A stretch of DNA of 64,000 nucleotides from the NCBI GenBank assembly GCA_947624245.1, contig CANQJL010000014.1, positions 1 to 64,000 of the forward strand. Direction: 5' to 3'. The DNA comes from an uncultured Acetatifactor sp. GTDB taxonomy: Bacteria; Bacillota; Clostridia; Lachnospirales; Lachnospiraceae. The notes under the pieces were generated by a model, which ran no database searches, was not told the DNA's origin, and worked only from the letters and a program-made list of their open reading frames with translations. Position 1 is the stretch's first letter; each line of letters opens with the position of its first letter. The position numbers and the translations under genes are program-made. This document shows, piece after piece, positions 9,809-19,485 of this stretch.

Positions 9809-9837
9809 ATTATACTCATTTTTTCCATCAGTGTCAA
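9809..9837 (-). promoter_or_regulatory. consensus sigma-A promoter of greA-lysS
   Basis: TTGACA, exactly 17 bases, TATAAT on the minus strand. This is a perfect consensus match. It overlaps the stop codon of the preceding gene (9834), so greA-lysS can be expressed apart from that upstream cluster. Confidence 0.9.
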
Positions 9838-10745
9838 GATTTGCCTTCACTCTTCCACATTTCTTTCAGGGAAAAGCAGGCGATGCCCTTTCCGCGCTCC
9901 GATATCCGTCTCGCTTTTTCCTCCACGGAACAGAAATCGATCCAAATACTTCCTGCGGCCACACCGTCCGGCGAAACGCTTGGCTCCCCCGTAAAATCCA
10001 ATATGCAGACGGGCTGTGACGTCTCCAGCAGCAGCCTTGCATAGGCACGCTTTCCCTCCAACGGCTGCAGGGCGGCGGCCAGTCCCCATTCCTCATAAAA
10101 ATCTTCCAAAAAGTCCTGCAGCTCTTCCGTGCAATCCTCCTCACGCACGAACCATTGAAGACTTTTCATTCGGCGAGCGCAGTGCGAGAACACCATAGGC
10201 ACACAGTCAGCGATCCCCAGAACGACAAAACGGTGCAGACTTACATGCGGCAGCAGAAGGCCCGCCCACTCCGGCTGAAAATAGCCGTCAAACTCAGGGA
10301 TACGGCAGCACTCCTGCCAAAGAGACGACAAGCCGCTCGTACCGTTCTGCGGAGAAAATAAGACTTTTCGTACTGCGTCCGCATACACACAGGAGCATTC
10401 ATAGCGATCGTCCGCAAGTCCGCTCAATTCCGCGAGAAAGCTCTGCATTTGCCTCCGTACCAGATCAGTTTCTCTGCGGAGGAGCTTCCGCTCCTTTCGC
10501 TGCTGACGCGCTACCTCTCTGCGCCTGCGTCCGATTTTCAGGCGCTGCCGCAGAGTGAGCCCTTGCCCTGGGCCGACATCAAAAGCAGCAGCAGAGTCTT
10601 CCAAGGGCTTAAGGCTGTGGGAAAACCATCTGTCCTCTCCCACGTCCATGCCGACACGGACCAGCAAGTAGCCGTCCCTCTGCAGTGCCTCCGTCTCCGG
10701 CCTCTGAAGATCTCTTTTTTTATAGAAATATATAATTGTGTCCAT
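9834..10745 (-). CDS. conserved hypothetical protein
   Basis: I do not recognise this 303-residue protein. It has no signal peptide or membrane segment. An Arg/Lys-rich helical stretch lies at about 68-95 (RLKIGRRRREVARQQRKERK), followed by a mixed region with several cysteines (ECSCVY, QECCRI). A stretch near 240-250 reads VCILDFTGEP. It is the last gene of the argF-coaX-dusB cluster and ends inside the greA promoter. A cytoplasmic role is likely, but no function can be assigned. Confidence 0.75.
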   Translation of the reverse strand: MDTIIYFYKKRDLQRPETEALQRDGYLLVRVGMDVGEDRWFSHSLKPLEDSAAAFDVGPGQGLTLRQRLKIGRRRREVARQQRKERKLLRRETDLVRRQMQSFLAELSGLADDRYECSCVYADAVRKVLFSPQNGTSGLSSLWQECCRIPEFDGYFQPEWAGLLLPHVSLHRFVVLGIADCVPMVFSHCARRMKSLQWFVREEDCTEELQDFLEDFYEEWGLAAALQPLEGKRAYARLLLETSQPVCILDFTGEPSVSPDGVAAGSIWIDFCSVEEKARRISERGKGIACFSLKEMWKSEGKS

Positions 10746-10805
10746 GCACTATTTTATGCGTCTTACGGGAAAAAATGCTTCCTTTTTCGGACATGGGTGT
10801 CTGCC

Positions 10806-11768
10806 TTACGCAAAAATAGCCTCTACGCCGGCCAACAGCTCTTCCATTGTCTCCATAGAATTGATGGTCTGACGGAAACGGGCGGAATGGGGCATTCCCA
10901 CGGTATACCACGCCAGATGCTTTCTCATTTCCCGCACCGCCGTGTACTCGCCCTTTGTCTGCATCTGAAGTCTGGCATGACGCAAAATGATCTCGCGCTT
11001 TTCCCGGCTGTCCGGCCGAGGGATCAGTGTTCCATTCTCAAGGAACGCCGTGACCTCCCGAAATATCCACGGATTTCCCCTGGCTGCGCGTCCGATCATA
11101 ACGCCGTCACAGCCTGTCTGCTCCAGCAGGCGTTTTGCCGCCTGCGGGCTGTCTACATCGCCGTTTCCAATGACCGGAATCTTCACCGCTTCTTTCACCC
11201 TGCGGATACAGTCCCAGTCCGCCTCTCCGCCGTAATACTGCGCGCGTGTGCGCCCATGGACCGCCACGGCCGAGACGCCGCAGTTCTCTGCTATTTTCGC
11301 GATCTGTACCGCATTGCAGTGTTCTTCGTCAAATCCCTTTCGGATCTTCACGGTCACGGGCTTCTTCACAGCCCTGACAAGAGCGCCAAGCAGCTTCTCC
11401 GCCAGCGCAGGGTCCCGCATCAGCGCAGAGCCTTCCCCGTTGTTCACCACCTTAGGCACGGGACAGCCCATATTAAAATCAAGAATGGAAAAAGGCCGGT
11501 CCTCTATTCTGGCCGCCATGTCCGCCACGATCTTGGGATCCGAGCCGAACAGCTGCAGGGATACCGGTCCCTCATCGGAATGCACGGCCATAAGTTCCTC
11601 TGTATTTTTATTGTTGTAATAGATGGCTTTGGCGCTCACCATCTCCATGCACACCAGCCCTGCGCCCTGCTCATGGCAGAGCAGACGAAATGGCAGGTCG
11701 GTCACGCCTGCCATGGGAGCCAGTATCACATTATTGTCCAAAACCACATTGCCTATCGTCAGTTTCAT
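10806..11768 (-). CDS. dusB: tRNA-dihydrouridine synthase
   Basis: This protein has about 320 residues. It starts with an FMN-binding TIM barrel (VILAPMAGVTDLPFR) and the Dus signature NMGCPVPKVVNNGEGSALM. The catalytic Cys is in that block, and GRTRAQYYGGEADW follows. It reduces uridines in the tRNA D-loop to dihydrouridine using NADPH. I place the start at 11768 because family members begin MK-IGNV. An ATG at 11819 inside coaX would add 17 unusual residues. It lies directly behind coaX. Confidence 0.95.
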   Translation of the reverse strand: MKLTIGNVVLDNNVILAPMAGVTDLPFRLLCHEQGAGLVCMEMVSAKAIYYNNKNTEELMAVHSDEGPVSLQLFGSDPKIVADMAARIEDRPFSILDFNMGCPVPKVVNNGEGSALMRDPALAEKLLGALVRAVKKPVTVKIRKGFDEEHCNAVQIAKIAENCGVSAVAVHGRTRAQYYGGEADWDCIRRVKEAVKIPVIGNGDVDSPQAAKRLLEQTGCDGVMIGRAARGNPWIFREVTAFLENGTLIPRPDSREKREIILRHARLQMQTKGEYTAVREMRKHLAWYTVGMPHSARFRQTINSMETMEELLAGVEAIFA

Positions 11769-11790
11769 GATATTCGTCTCTGCTTCGTCA

Positions 11791-12570
11791 TCACCGATTG
11801 TTCTTTCGGTTCTTTTCATAAATGATCCGAAGTCCTTCCAGCGTCAGGAAGCTGTCATAGACATCGATATATTTTGTCTCGTCCGCAATCAGCCTGCCGA
11901 GCCCGCCCGTAGCCACTACCTTCAGTTTCCTGATGCCGCTCTCCTCCTTCACTTTTTCTATGATATATTCCGTCTGTCCGATCTGACCGTAGACCAGGCC
12001 CGCCTGCATACTGCTGATGGTCTCCTGCGCCAGAATACTGCCGGGCTTTCTGATCTCAATATTGGGAAGCTTTGCCGCCTTGGTCCAGAGAGCCTCCGCA
12101 CTGATGCGGATTCCAGGAGCGGTAATTCCTGCCGCAAACTCTCCGGCCTCGGTGATCAGGTCATATGTGGTTGCGGTACCGAAATCCACCACCAGAACAG
12201 GCCCGCCGTATTTCTCGTAAGCCGCCACCGCATCTACGATCCGGTCGGCGCCGATGGCTCTCGGGTTCTCCGTGGCAATGCGCAGACCTGTCTTGATGCC
12301 GGGCCCCACATTTACGGGCCTGGTCCCCGTATAACGCGCCAACGCTCCGTTTAAGGCGTGCATCACGTCCGGCACCACGCTGGCCACAATAGAGCCCTCC
12401 AGCTCTTTGACATCCACTCCGTTATTCTGCAAAAGCTGCGTGATAATGATGCCGTACTCGTCTGAAGTACGGGGCGTCTGGGTCGTCAGACGAAATGTCG
12501 CTCTCAGTTCTTCCCCTTTGTATACTCCCAAAGTCATGTTCGTGTTGCCTACATCAATCACCAGAATCAT
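11791..12570 (-). CDS. coaX: type III pantothenate kinase
   Basis: This 259-residue protein has the ASKHA nucleotide-binding fold of CoaX. The N-terminal phosphate loop [14 protein letters not shown] is at about 4-17, [16 protein letters not shown] is near 104-119, [13 protein letters not shown] is near 126-138, and a C-terminal [10 protein letters not shown] block is present. It phosphorylates pantothenate in the first step of CoA synthesis; type III enzymes use monovalent cations and resist CoA feedback. The start at 12570 is supported by GAGGAGG nine bases upstream. In many Firmicutes coaX precedes dusB, as here. Confidence 0.96.
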   Translation of the reverse strand: MILVIDVGNTNMTLGVYKGEELRATFRLTTQTPRTSDEYGIIITQLLQNNGVDVKELEGSIVASVVPDVMHALNGALARYTGTRPVNVGPGIKTGLRIATENPRAIGADRIVDAVAAYEKYGGPVLVVDFGTATTYDLITEAGEFAAGITAPGIRISAEALWTKAAKLPNIEIRKPGSILAQETISSMQAGLVYGQIGQTEYIIEKVKEESGIRKLKVVATGGLGRLIADETKYIDVYDSFLTLEGLRIIYEKNRKNNR

Positions 12571-12596
12571 ATAGCAAAGCCTCCTCAGCGCACTGC

Positions 12597-12956
12597 TCAC
12601 TCACGGTCTTGGGCCAACGCTTCTCCTATATCTTCTTTCAGTATAAAAATCCTGTAATACAGCTGCAGGGATTCAAAAAGCTCCTGCCTTCTCCTGCGCA
12701 CTTCTGCCACCATGAGACCGCTGCTGACCTCATCGTAATAGATATCATCGTCATCAGCGTTGGTCTCCAGCACCACACTGCCGTCCTCCTCAAAGGCAAT
12801 CGTGAAAACGCCCCCTACCTCTTCCGTAAAGAGCACGCACAGAATGTGCAGCTCGTCCTTCACGGAATCCGGAATTCCGTTGAACTGCTCGTTAAAATAA
12901 TACTTCATCTCATATGCATTGGCTCCGCAGAGCACTGTTTTCCCATTCTTAGACAT
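12597..12956 (-). CDS. small conserved protein (DUF6145-like)
   Basis: This acidic cytoplasmic protein of about 119 residues has a mixed alpha/beta N-terminal half ([14 protein letters not shown]) and a central segment with [18 protein letters not shown] long C-terminal helix follows ([19 protein letters not shown]). I recall similar proteins of unknown function in Lachnospiraceae beside argF/coaX, but the family label is from memory. It sits between argF and coaX, 26 bases before coaX. The start follows AGAGGAA; an upstream ATG at 12986 is possible. Confidence 0.7.
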   Translation of the reverse strand: MSKNGKTVLCGANAYEMKYYFNEQFNGIPDSVKDELHILCVLFTEEVGGVFTIAFEEDGSVVLETNADDDDIYYDEVSSGLMVAEVRRRRQELFESLQLYYRIFILKEDIGEALAQDRE

Positions 12957-13001
12957 ACCCGTAATTTCCTCTTTCCGATACTTCACCGCTCTGCATGTCT
13001 G

Positions 13002-13985
13002 TCACAGCGTGGCCGCCATCACTGCCTTGATCGTGTGCATTCGGTTCTCGGCCTCCTCAAACACCCTCGACTGTCTTGACTCGAACACTTCGTCGGTAAC
13101 CTCCATCTCCCTGATGCCGAAGCGTTCCCCCATCTGTGCGCCGATCTTCGTCTTCAGATCGTGGAACGCAGGCAGGCAGTGCATGAAGACAGCGTTTTCT
13201 CCGGCATTCTTCATCACCTCGCTGTTCACCTGATAGGGCGACAATTCCCGAATGCGCTCCGCCCAGACCTCATCCGGTTCGCCCATGGACACCCACACAT
13301 CCGTGTAGATCACATCTGCGTCCCGGGTCCCCGCTTTCACATCTTCCGTCAGGGTAATACTTCCTCCGGTCTGCGCGGCGATCTCTCTGCACTGTTCCAC
13401 CAACTCCCCCGCAGGGAAATACTTTGCCGTGGTGCAGGCGGTAAAGTGCATTCCCATCTTTGCGCAGGCCACCATCAGCGAATTGCCCATATTGTAACGC
13501 GCATCGCCCATATATGTCATCTTGATGCCTTTCAGGCGTCCGAATTCTTCCCGTATGGTCAGTAGATCCGCCAGCATCTGTGTGGGATGAAATTCGTTGG
13601 TCAGACCGTTCCACACAGGCACGGAAGAATACTTGGCCAGCTCCTCTACGATATCCTGCCCATAGCCTCTGTATTCAATCCCCTCGTACATACTCGACAG
13701 CACTCTCGCGGTATCCGCAATGCTCTCTTTTTTGCCGATCTGGGAGCCCGCGGGGTCAAGATATGTGGTCCCCATGCCAAGGTCATGCGCGGCCACCTCA
13801 AAGGAACACCGCGTGCGGGTGCTTGTCTTCTCGAAAATAAGCACCACATTCTTTCCCTTCAGCGTGTCCACCGGTATGCCTTTCTTTTTCTTATCCTTCA
13901 GCTTGGCCGCAAGATCCAGCAGATAAACGATCTCCTCCGGCGTGAAATCAAGCAGTTTTAAAAAATCCCGTCCCTTCAGGTCCAT
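13002..13985 (-). CDS. argF: ornithine carbamoyltransferase
   Basis: This 327-residue protein has the carbamoyl-phosphate site [12 protein letters not shown] (about 54-65), the [11 protein letters not shown] block, and the ornithine-specific [10 protein letters not shown] motif (about 267-276). It makes citrulline from ornithine and carbamoyl phosphate. No other arginine gene lies beside it, so an anabolic (argF) or arginine-deiminase (arcB/argI) role cannot be told from context. The sequence is complete, with a GAGG ribosome-binding site. Confidence 0.96.
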   Translation of the reverse strand: MDLKGRDFLKLLDFTPEEIVYLLDLAAKLKDKKKKGIPVDTLKGKNVVLIFEKTSTRTRCSFEVAAHDLGMGTTYLDPAGSQIGKKESIADTARVLSSMYEGIEYRGYGQDIVEELAKYSSVPVWNGLTNEFHPTQMLADLLTIREEFGRLKGIKMTYMGDARYNMGNSLMVACAKMGMHFTACTTAKYFPAGELVEQCREIAAQTGGSITLTEDVKAGTRDADVIYTDVWVSMGEPDEVWAERIRELSPYQVNSEVMKNAGENAVFMHCLPAFHDLKTKIGAQMGERFGIREMEVTDEVFESRQSRVFEEAENRMHTIKAVMAATL

Positions 13986-14025
13986 AGCCTTTGCCTCCTT
14001 ATCCTACTCCGTGCGGGCGCTCTGC

Positions 14026-15510
14026 TCATAAAGATGCATCGGCATTGCCCGTCGAGTCTATAGCATCAATATAATCAATGATCTCTGTTCCCAGCAGAAA
14101 GGCACCCGTCTCGTTGGGGTGAACCAGATCCGCCAAATATTGCTCCTGATTTTCGGCATTGATTCCGCTGTCCGCATAATTGTTCGCGCAATAAACACCC
14201 ATCTCCTGCGCCACTCTGAGGGCTGCGTCCACATAATCCGTAAGCACACCGCCTGCCTCACTTTGCACCTCGGTTCCTCCCGCAAACATACCCGTGTAGG
14301 TAGGCGCAAGGACCAATATATCCGCATCGGGATATGCCTCCTGCAGAGTGCGGATGCCTGTCCGCAGCGCCCCCGCATAAGTTCCCGTATCATAGGGATC
14401 CTGCGGATTCTCCACGGGACAGCCTCCGAAATAATCATTTAATCCGTACTCGACGACGAAACAGTATTTTTTTCCGTTGTGATCGTCCCGAAGATACGCC
14501 TTCAGCCCACGCGCAAAATCGCTCTCCTCATCTAAGCCGTCGGCGTCCCCTGCGACAAATCGCTTCGCCATACTGCAAAAGTTAAGGCCGTCCGCCGGAT
14601 CGCCCGATGCCGCAGTGCCGCCCACACCGCAGTTATATACCTGAGCATGAGACAGACCTTCCACCACTCCGGGAACAGAATAGCTTCCGGGATAATATAC
14701 CATAACACTGTCTCCCAAAAATATCAGACACCGGTCTGACAGATCGGCATATTCCGCAGGCGTCTCTCGCTCCTGCTCCACTTGGGCGTACAGACGTTCA
14801 AATAATACGGACGCATTTTCGGAAGTGATTGCATAGTTATGATCGCAAAAAGTATGAAGGAACATCTTTTGCGACACCTGCTCGTTGGGGACGCCGTTCC
14901 GAAGATAATTTCCGGGATTGGCAATCAACCATTTCTCTCCGCCCATAAAAAATACCGACACATTTTCATAGGCATACAAATTGTCTATCAGTCTCCTGAA
15001 AGACTCCAAACGCTCCGACATTCGGTCCGGTTCAAGTCCGACCCAGTACTGCAGCGAAGGTGCCGGCAGCATAATTTCATATTGCACATCGGAATGGGAC
15101 GTAATGCACGGCGTCAGGTAAGTCTCCATATCCTCTGTCCACCTGCCCTCATCTCTGTCGGAATCCTTCCAGAGAATCATGGGGTCCAAGCACAGAAAAA
15201 TATGGGTAACCGTATTTCCGGAGGAAAATATATGAGTGAGATATCTTGACAGATCGTCCCACTTTTTCACCGTATACTCTGTCTTTACCGTGGGGACTCC
15301 CAGATATGTAACAAAATCCTCCTCGCTGTATGCACTGACATCATACATGGACAGAAATACTCCTTCGTAATCCGAAGCAGAGAGCCTTCTGATATCCCGC
15401 ACCACTTGCGGCCGACCGGACATCACAAATAGGGTACCGAAAACCGCGGCCAAAAGCGGCACGCCTATCAAAATCACCTTGCCTCCTATGCCAGGCTTTC
15501 CCTTTTTCAT
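14026..15510 (-). CDS. membrane-anchored SGNH/GDSL-family hydrolase
   Basis: This 494-residue protein has a short basic N-terminus and one membrane segment at about 11-30. An N-terminal domain of about 230 residues has no recognised motif. The C-terminal SGNH domain has block I FLGDSVM (about 268-274), a glycine block (CGVGGTAASG), block III EYGLND (about 360-365) and block V DLVHPNETG (about 466-474). All four catalytic and oxyanion residues are therefore present. Such enzymes remove acetyl or other acyl groups from surface polysaccharide. The domain order is like DltD or AlgX-type proteins, but the substrate is unknown. It has its own promoter and precedes argF by 40 bases. Confidence 0.85.
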   Translation of the reverse strand: MKKGKPGIGGKVILIGVPLLAAVFGTLFVMSGRPQVVRDIRRLSASDYEGVFLSMYDVSAYSEEDFVTYLGVPTVKTEYTVKKWDDLSRYLTHIFSSGNTVTHIFLCLDPMILWKDSDRDEGRWTEDMETYLTPCITSHSDVQYEIMLPAPSLQYWVGLEPDRMSERLESFRRLIDNLYAYENVSVFFMGGEKWLIANPGNYLRNGVPNEQVSQKMFLHTFCDHNYAITSENASVLFERLYAQVEQERETPAEYADLSDRCLIFLGDSVMVYYPGSYSVPGVVEGLSHAQVYNCGVGGTAASGDPADGLNFCSMAKRFVAGDADGLDEESDFARGLKAYLRDDHNGKKYCFVVEYGLNDYFGGCPVENPQDPYDTGTYAGALRTGIRTLQEAYPDADILVLAPTYTGMFAGGTEVQSEAGGVLTDYVDAALRVAQEMGVYCANNYADSGINAENQEQYLADLVHPNETGAFLLGTEIIDYIDAIDSTGNADASL

Positions 15511-15544
15511 CAGTCATTCCCCTTTGAATTGCCATTCATTATGG

Positions 15545-15573
15545 ATTATACATGATTTATGATGTTGTGACAA
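15545..15573 (-). promoter_or_regulatory. sigma-A promoter of the GDSL hydrolase-argF cluster
   Basis: TTGTCA, 17 bases, TATAAT on the minus strand, about 35 bases before the start at 15510. Confidence 0.75.
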
Positions 15574-15589
15574 CTGATTCCTTTTAATG

Positions 15590-15633
15590 AAAAAGACGCG
15601 ACGGCCCTGCCAAACGACATTGCCGTCACGCCC
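15590..15633 (-). terminator. terminator after the SPFH gene
   Basis: On the minus strand GACGGC pairs with GCCGTC, extended outward by GCG/CGC-type pairs, then TTTTT follows. It ends the nfeD-SPFH transcript just before the next promoter. Confidence 0.7.
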
Positions 15634-15659
15634 TTATGATCTCTTTCTGCCGTCACAGC

Positions 15660-16595
15660 CTACTTTACGCTCTTTGCTCCCTCTTGCAAAGCGGCGGCGA
15701 CACTTGCAATCCCCTGCAACTCAGCCGGAAGAAGAATGGTCGTGGCCTGACCGTCCGCCACCTTCTCAAATGCCTCCAGACTCTTGATCTTCAGCACAGC
15801 CTCGTCTGCGCCTGCCTCACGGAGCATCTTAATACTGTCTGCATTGGCCTGCTGCACCTTAAGGATTGCCTCCGCTTCACCTTCCGCCTCACGGATCTTC
15901 TTCTGTTTTTCGGCCTCTGCGCGCAGGATCGCGGATTCCTTGTCTGCCTCCGCACGCAGGATCGCGGATTCCTTAGCGCCCTCTGCCTCCAGAATCTTCG
16001 CCTTCTTCTCACCTTCCGCACGGGTCACGGCCTCACGTCTCTCACGCTCGGCCTTCATCTGTTTCTCCATGGCGTTCTGAATCTCGGCCGGAGGAATGAT
16101 ATTCTTCAGCTCCACGCGGTTCACCTTGATGCCCCAAGGGTCGGTAGCAATATCAAGGTTCGCGCGCATCTTCGTGTTGATCGTCTCACGGGATGTCAGC
16201 GTCTGATCCAGCTCCAGATCGCCGATGATATTTCGAAGCGTGGTTGCCGTCAGATTCTCGATTGCCATCATGGGATTCTCCACGCCGTAGGTGAACAGCT
16301 TGGGATCCGTGATCTGATAGAATACGACGGTGTCGATTCTCATGGTAACGTTATCCTTCGTGATAACGGGCTGAGGCGGAAAATCCGCCACCTGCTCTTT
16401 CAGGTTCACTTTTCTTGCAATCTTATCCACAATGGGCCATTTCAGATGAAAGCCCACGGACCATGTGCCCTGATATGCGCCCAGTCTCTCGATAACGTAT
16501 GCCTGCGCCTGCGGCACGATTTTCAGACAGGATACCGCCACGCAGAATGCTACGACCAACAGGACTAACAACAGGAAAAATACGATAGGTGCCAT
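15660..16595 (-). CDS. SPFH/stomatin-like membrane protein (QmcA type)
   Basis: This 311-residue protein has an N-terminal membrane segment (about 3-25), an SPFH/Band 7 domain to about 190 (VIERLGAYQGTW, VTMRIDTVVFYQI, WGIKVNRVELKNI), and a long charged helix with Glu/Ala/Lys repeats at about 195-260. The C-terminal tail is hydrophobic. These scaffold proteins form oligomers in lipid-raft-like membrane domains. The gene follows an NfeD-type gene by 24 bases, the conserved partner arrangement. A 33-base tandem repeat encodes a duplicated 11-residue segment in the helix. Confidence 0.93.
   Translation of the reverse strand: MAPIVFFLLLVLLVVAFCVAVSCLKIVPQAQAYVIERLGAYQGTWSVGFHLKWPIVDKIARKVNLKEQVADFPPQPVITKDNVTMRIDTVVFYQITDPKLFTYGVENPMMAIENLTATTLRNIIGDLELDQTLTSRETINTKMRANLDIATDPWGIKVNRVELKNIIPPAEIQNAMEKQMKAERERREAVTRAEGEKKAKILEAEGAKESAILRAEADKESAILRAEAEKQKKIREAEGEAEAILKVQQANADSIKMLREAGADEAVLKIKSLEAFEKVADGQATTILLPAELQGIASVAAALQEGAKSVK
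15922..15987 (-). repeat. 33-base tandem duplication in the SPFH gene
   Basis: The 20-base word CGCAGGATCGCGGATTCCTT occurs at 15922 and again at 15955, exactly 33 bases apart. It encodes the doubled segment ESAILRAEA-K in the coiled-coil. Confidence 0.85.
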
Positions 16596-16619
16596 TTTTT
16601 ACCCTCTTTTCTGTGCGGT

Positions 16620-17162
16620 TTATTTTTCGACGGACGCCGCACTGTCCTCCATTTCCTCCATCTGTGACACGCTCATCGGTTCGGGAATCTGACCCTGCAG
16701 CGCTTCCGGATCTACCCGCTTCATCTGCTCATCCACCTGCACGATTAGTTTCACGCCCTTTACCTGAACTACCTTCACCACACAGCCTACCGGAATCCGC
16801 AGATTGTTGTCAACGCCGGCGGCGCTCCACTCCTGACCGGAGACCGTCACCTGACCGATGCCCTGCAGATTGTCTATCTCCCCGATGACTACGGCCTGCC
16901 TGCCCACCATGCTCTCCACATTCGTCTTCACTCTGTCCTTGTTAAAGTACTTTACCGCCACCGGTCTGGTAAAGACCAACAGAATCACAGACGCAGCCAG
17001 AAACAGGATTACCTGCAGATAGATCGGCGCGTTAAGAATATCCGCCAAAATAGCGACCAATGCACCTCCCGCGAACCAGATAGAGGTCAGTCCCAGAGAA
17101 AAGACCTCCACCACTATGGCTGCGATCAGCACTATCAGCCAGACAATCAACATCTCGTTCAT
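16620..17162 (-). CDS. NfeD-family membrane protein
   Basis: This 180-residue protein has three or four membrane segments in residues 1-85 and a C-terminal OB-fold at about 95-155 (VGRQAVVIGEIDNLQG, GQVTVSGQEWSA, CVVKVVQVKGVKLIV). This is the short NfeD form without the ClpP-like protease. NfeD partners SPFH proteins in membrane microdomains; the SPFH gene follows directly. The start at 17162 follows GAGGAG. The upstream ATG at 17198 would add 12 residues without a ribosome-binding site. Confidence 0.9.
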   Translation of the reverse strand: MNEMLIVWLIVLIAAIVVEVFSLGLTSIWFAGGALVAILADILNAPIYLQVILFLAASVILLVFTRPVAVKYFNKDRVKTNVESMVGRQAVVIGEIDNLQGIGQVTVSGQEWSAAGVDNNLRIPVGCVVKVVQVKGVKLIVQVDEQMKRVDPEALQGQIPEPMSVSQMEEMEDSAASVEK

Positions 17163-17258
17163 GAAATCGCTCCTCTTGTATTTCCAAGCTGTGTTCACGT
17201 TACTGTATTACTATCCATAGTTTACTACAAATATGCTTTTATAGCAATGTTTTTCCGC

Positions 17259-17292
17259 AAAAAAGAGGTGCGCCGTCATCCGGCCGCACCTC
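17259..17292 (-). terminator. terminator after the SleB-type hydrolase
   Basis: On the minus strand GAGGTGCG pairs with CGCACCTC around a 12-base loop, then TTTTTT. This is a strong intrinsic terminator. Confidence 0.9.
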
Positions 17293-17374
17293 CCGATCTT
17301 TCTATCTGTTTTGATATCGTTCGTCTTACTTTTCTTTAAATTTAACGATTTCGGATTAAATAAATTCATGTCCG

Positions 17375-18454
17375 TTAGTAGAATACGTGATTGCCGATCA
17401 CAATACCCTCTCGCCCGTTGTTTCTGCGGAAATGAGTCATATCGCCCACATTGGACACGCCGGAAACGGCTTCCTCGGCGGCCTGGATGCAGCTGTCCTT
17501 GATCCTTCCTGATTCATACAGGCTGTTCACCTTGCCGTTCAGAGCGGGAGTGAACTGTCCCGATGCATAGATGACACCGTGAATACTGTTCGGGTACGCG
17601 GAACTTCTGACACGGTTCATCACCACTGCCCCCACTGCCAGCTGGCCCTCGTAAATTTCATTGCCGGCCTCGCACTGGATAAGAGCCGCAAGAAGCAAAG
17701 TGGTATCCGCATCGGTAGTGTACTCACCGTAGTTCACATGACGCTTCGCCTCTTTCTCGGCAGCCTCTCTGGCCTTGATCTCCTCTATGGTCTCTCCCGC
17801 ATCGATCTGGAAATCCAAGACCACATATTCCGCGGAGACCCAGCCGTCGCTGCCCTCATAATCCACACGTACCCAGCCGTCCTCACCCTTGTCCAGAACT
17901 TCTATGATTTCCCCTTTGGGAACGGTTCCCAGAACCGCTGCGTCCAAATCGGGATTCTCCCGTACCCTGAGCGCTGAGGCATCGATTGTTGCCACTGTCT
18001 TTCCCACATCGTTCGCAAGAGCCAGCGCCTCGTCGCCAAACAGCAGATATTCATCTGACGCCCAACCGACGACATTGCCCGACTGAAGCTTTGTCCAGCC
18101 GTCCCGCCTCTCGATGATGGTGCCGCCGCAGTCCTTGTACAGCTTGCCGACCTTCGCAGCGTCCTCGCTGGCATCGCTGCGCACATTCAGGGCATTCTTC
18201 ACATTTGCCATTACCAGCGTGCTTTCCGGTTCCTCTTCCTGCTGAGCATTCAGATCTATATTCAGTTCCTGTGCGGTAGCGCCCACTACCTCCGCAGAGT
18301 TGGAAGAACCGGGATCCAACACGGCGGCGACACCGCCACGCATATCGCTCAGCCCGCTGCCCATAGCCAAAACAGACAGATCTGTCTGCAGGACTGTTGC
18401 CAGACTCAGAACAAGCCCAAGCAGCGCTGTGAACCGCTTTCTGCTCTTCGCCAT
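17375..18454 (-). CDS. secreted SleB-type cell-wall hydrolase with two SH3 domains
   Basis: This 359-residue protein begins with a signal peptide (about 1-31). Two bacterial SH3 domains follow at about 85-142 and 153-212 (ALNVRSDAS and ALRVRENPD with WxKxxxxxxxGWxxxEYL). A C-terminal Hydrolase_2 domain covers about 245-359. The last domain is that of the spore-cortex lytic enzyme SleB and of vegetative peptidoglycan hydrolases; the likely catalytic Glu is in LIQCEAGNE. With SH3 domains and a vegetative promoter, a role in wall turnover is as likely as germination. Confidence 0.92.
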   Translation of the reverse strand: MAKSRKRFTALLGLVLSLATVLQTDLSVLAMGSGLSDMRGGVAAVLDPGSSNSAEVVGATAQELNIDLNAQQEEEPESTLVMANVKNALNVRSDASEDAAKVGKLYKDCGGTIIERRDGWTKLQSGNVVGWASDEYLLFGDEALALANDVGKTVATIDASALRVRENPDLDAAVLGTVPKGEIIEVLDKGEDGWVRVDYEGSDGWVSAEYVVLDFQIDAGETIEEIKAREAAEKEAKRHVNYGEYTTDADTTLLLAALIQCEAGNEIYEGQLAVGAVVMNRVRSSAYPNSIHGVIYASGQFTPALNGKVNSLYESGRIKDSCIQAAEEAVSGVSNVGDMTHFRRNNGREGIVIGNHVFY

Positions 18455-18542
18455 AACCTTACCTCCAAAACAAATTTATAAGTAAATTATTCCAATTTCT
18501 TAATATCTTTATTACAAACTTATTAAATTTGTTACGAATTTC

Positions 18543-18571
18543 ATCATAGCAGAAGCATTGTTCTTTGTCAA
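18543..18571 (-). promoter_or_regulatory. sigma-A promoter of the SleB-type hydrolase
   Basis: TTGACA, 17 bases, TATGAT on the minus strand. The leader is about 80 bases and AT-rich, with GGAGG before the start. Confidence 0.85.
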
Positions 18572-18637
18572 GTGGGGCATTTTCACCGCCGAACAGGTAT
18601 TTCCGCCGCGAACATTCTCACCCACGGAACGGCAATC

Positions 18638-19435
18638 TTACATGTTCCTAGACTTTTCCATGCAGGCCTCCATCGCATCCATAACTGCGGCCCGCAGCCC
18701 CATTTCCTCCAGCACCTTCACCGCCTCAATGGTGGTCCCCCCGGGAGAACAGACCATATCCTTCAGCTGTCCGGGGTGCATTCCGGTCTCCAGCACCATC
18801 TTCGCGCTCCCCAGGACGGCCTGCGCCGCAAACTCATACGCCTGCTGCCTCGGCATTCCTCCGGCGACCGCCGCATCTGCCATGGCCTCGATGAACATAA
18901 ATACATAGGCGGGCGAGCTGCCGCTGACAGCCACCACTACGTCCATCAGCCGTTCCGGCACCACACTGGCTCTGCCGAAGGACTGCACCAGCTTCAACAC
19001 CTGATTCAGGTCTTCCTCGGACACCTCCTCACCGGCGCTGATTCCCGTGCAGCCCTCCAGCACCAACGCAGGGGTATTGGGCATACAGCGCACCAGCTTC
19101 AGATCCGGCCTGTCAAAGGCTTCCTTCAGATACTTCAGATCCCTGCCCGCCACAATGCTCACCACCAGCGTCCGGGGCGGAACCTCCCGACGGATCTCCT
19201 CAATAACTTCGGAAAGAAAAACAGGCTTTACCGCCAAAAAGAGGATTTCCGCCTCCTTTGCCACCGCGATATTGTCCGTGCCCGCCTTAATGCCGAACTT
19301 GTCCTTTGCGCGCTCTGCGGCGGCTTCGGACTTATCCGCCCCCAGCAGATCGGCCGGCGCCATAAGCCCTTTCTCCAGCATACCGCCGATGATCGCGGAA
19401 GCCATATTTCCCAATCCGATAAATCCTACTTTCAT
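18638..19435 (-). CDS. proC: pyrroline-5-carboxylate reductase
   Basis: This 265-residue protein has the Rossmann start VGFIGLGNMASAIIGG (about 3-18), the VRCMPNTPALV motif, and the C-terminal helical dimer block ending with the P5CR signature HPGQLKDMVCSPGGTTIEAV. It reduces pyrroline-5-carboxylate to proline with NAD(P)H. It follows the rRNA/tRNA methyltransferase by 50 bases, probably as the last gene of the dnaE-pfkA run. Confidence 0.97.
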   Translation of the reverse strand: MKVGFIGLGNMASAIIGGMLEKGLMAPADLLGADKSEAAAERAKDKFGIKAGTDNIAVAKEAEILFLAVKPVFLSEVIEEIRREVPPRTLVVSIVAGRDLKYLKEAFDRPDLKLVRCMPNTPALVLEGCTGISAGEEVSEEDLNQVLKLVQSFGRASVVPERLMDVVVAVSGSSPAYVFMFIEAMADAAVAGGMPRQQAYEFAAQAVLGSAKMVLETGMHPGQLKDMVCSPGGTTIEAVKVLEEMGLRAAVMDAMEACMEKSRNM

Positions 19436-19485
19436 CTCTGTGTGTTCCTTTCTTTACTATTTTATTTTGTTTATGATTATTCCGC

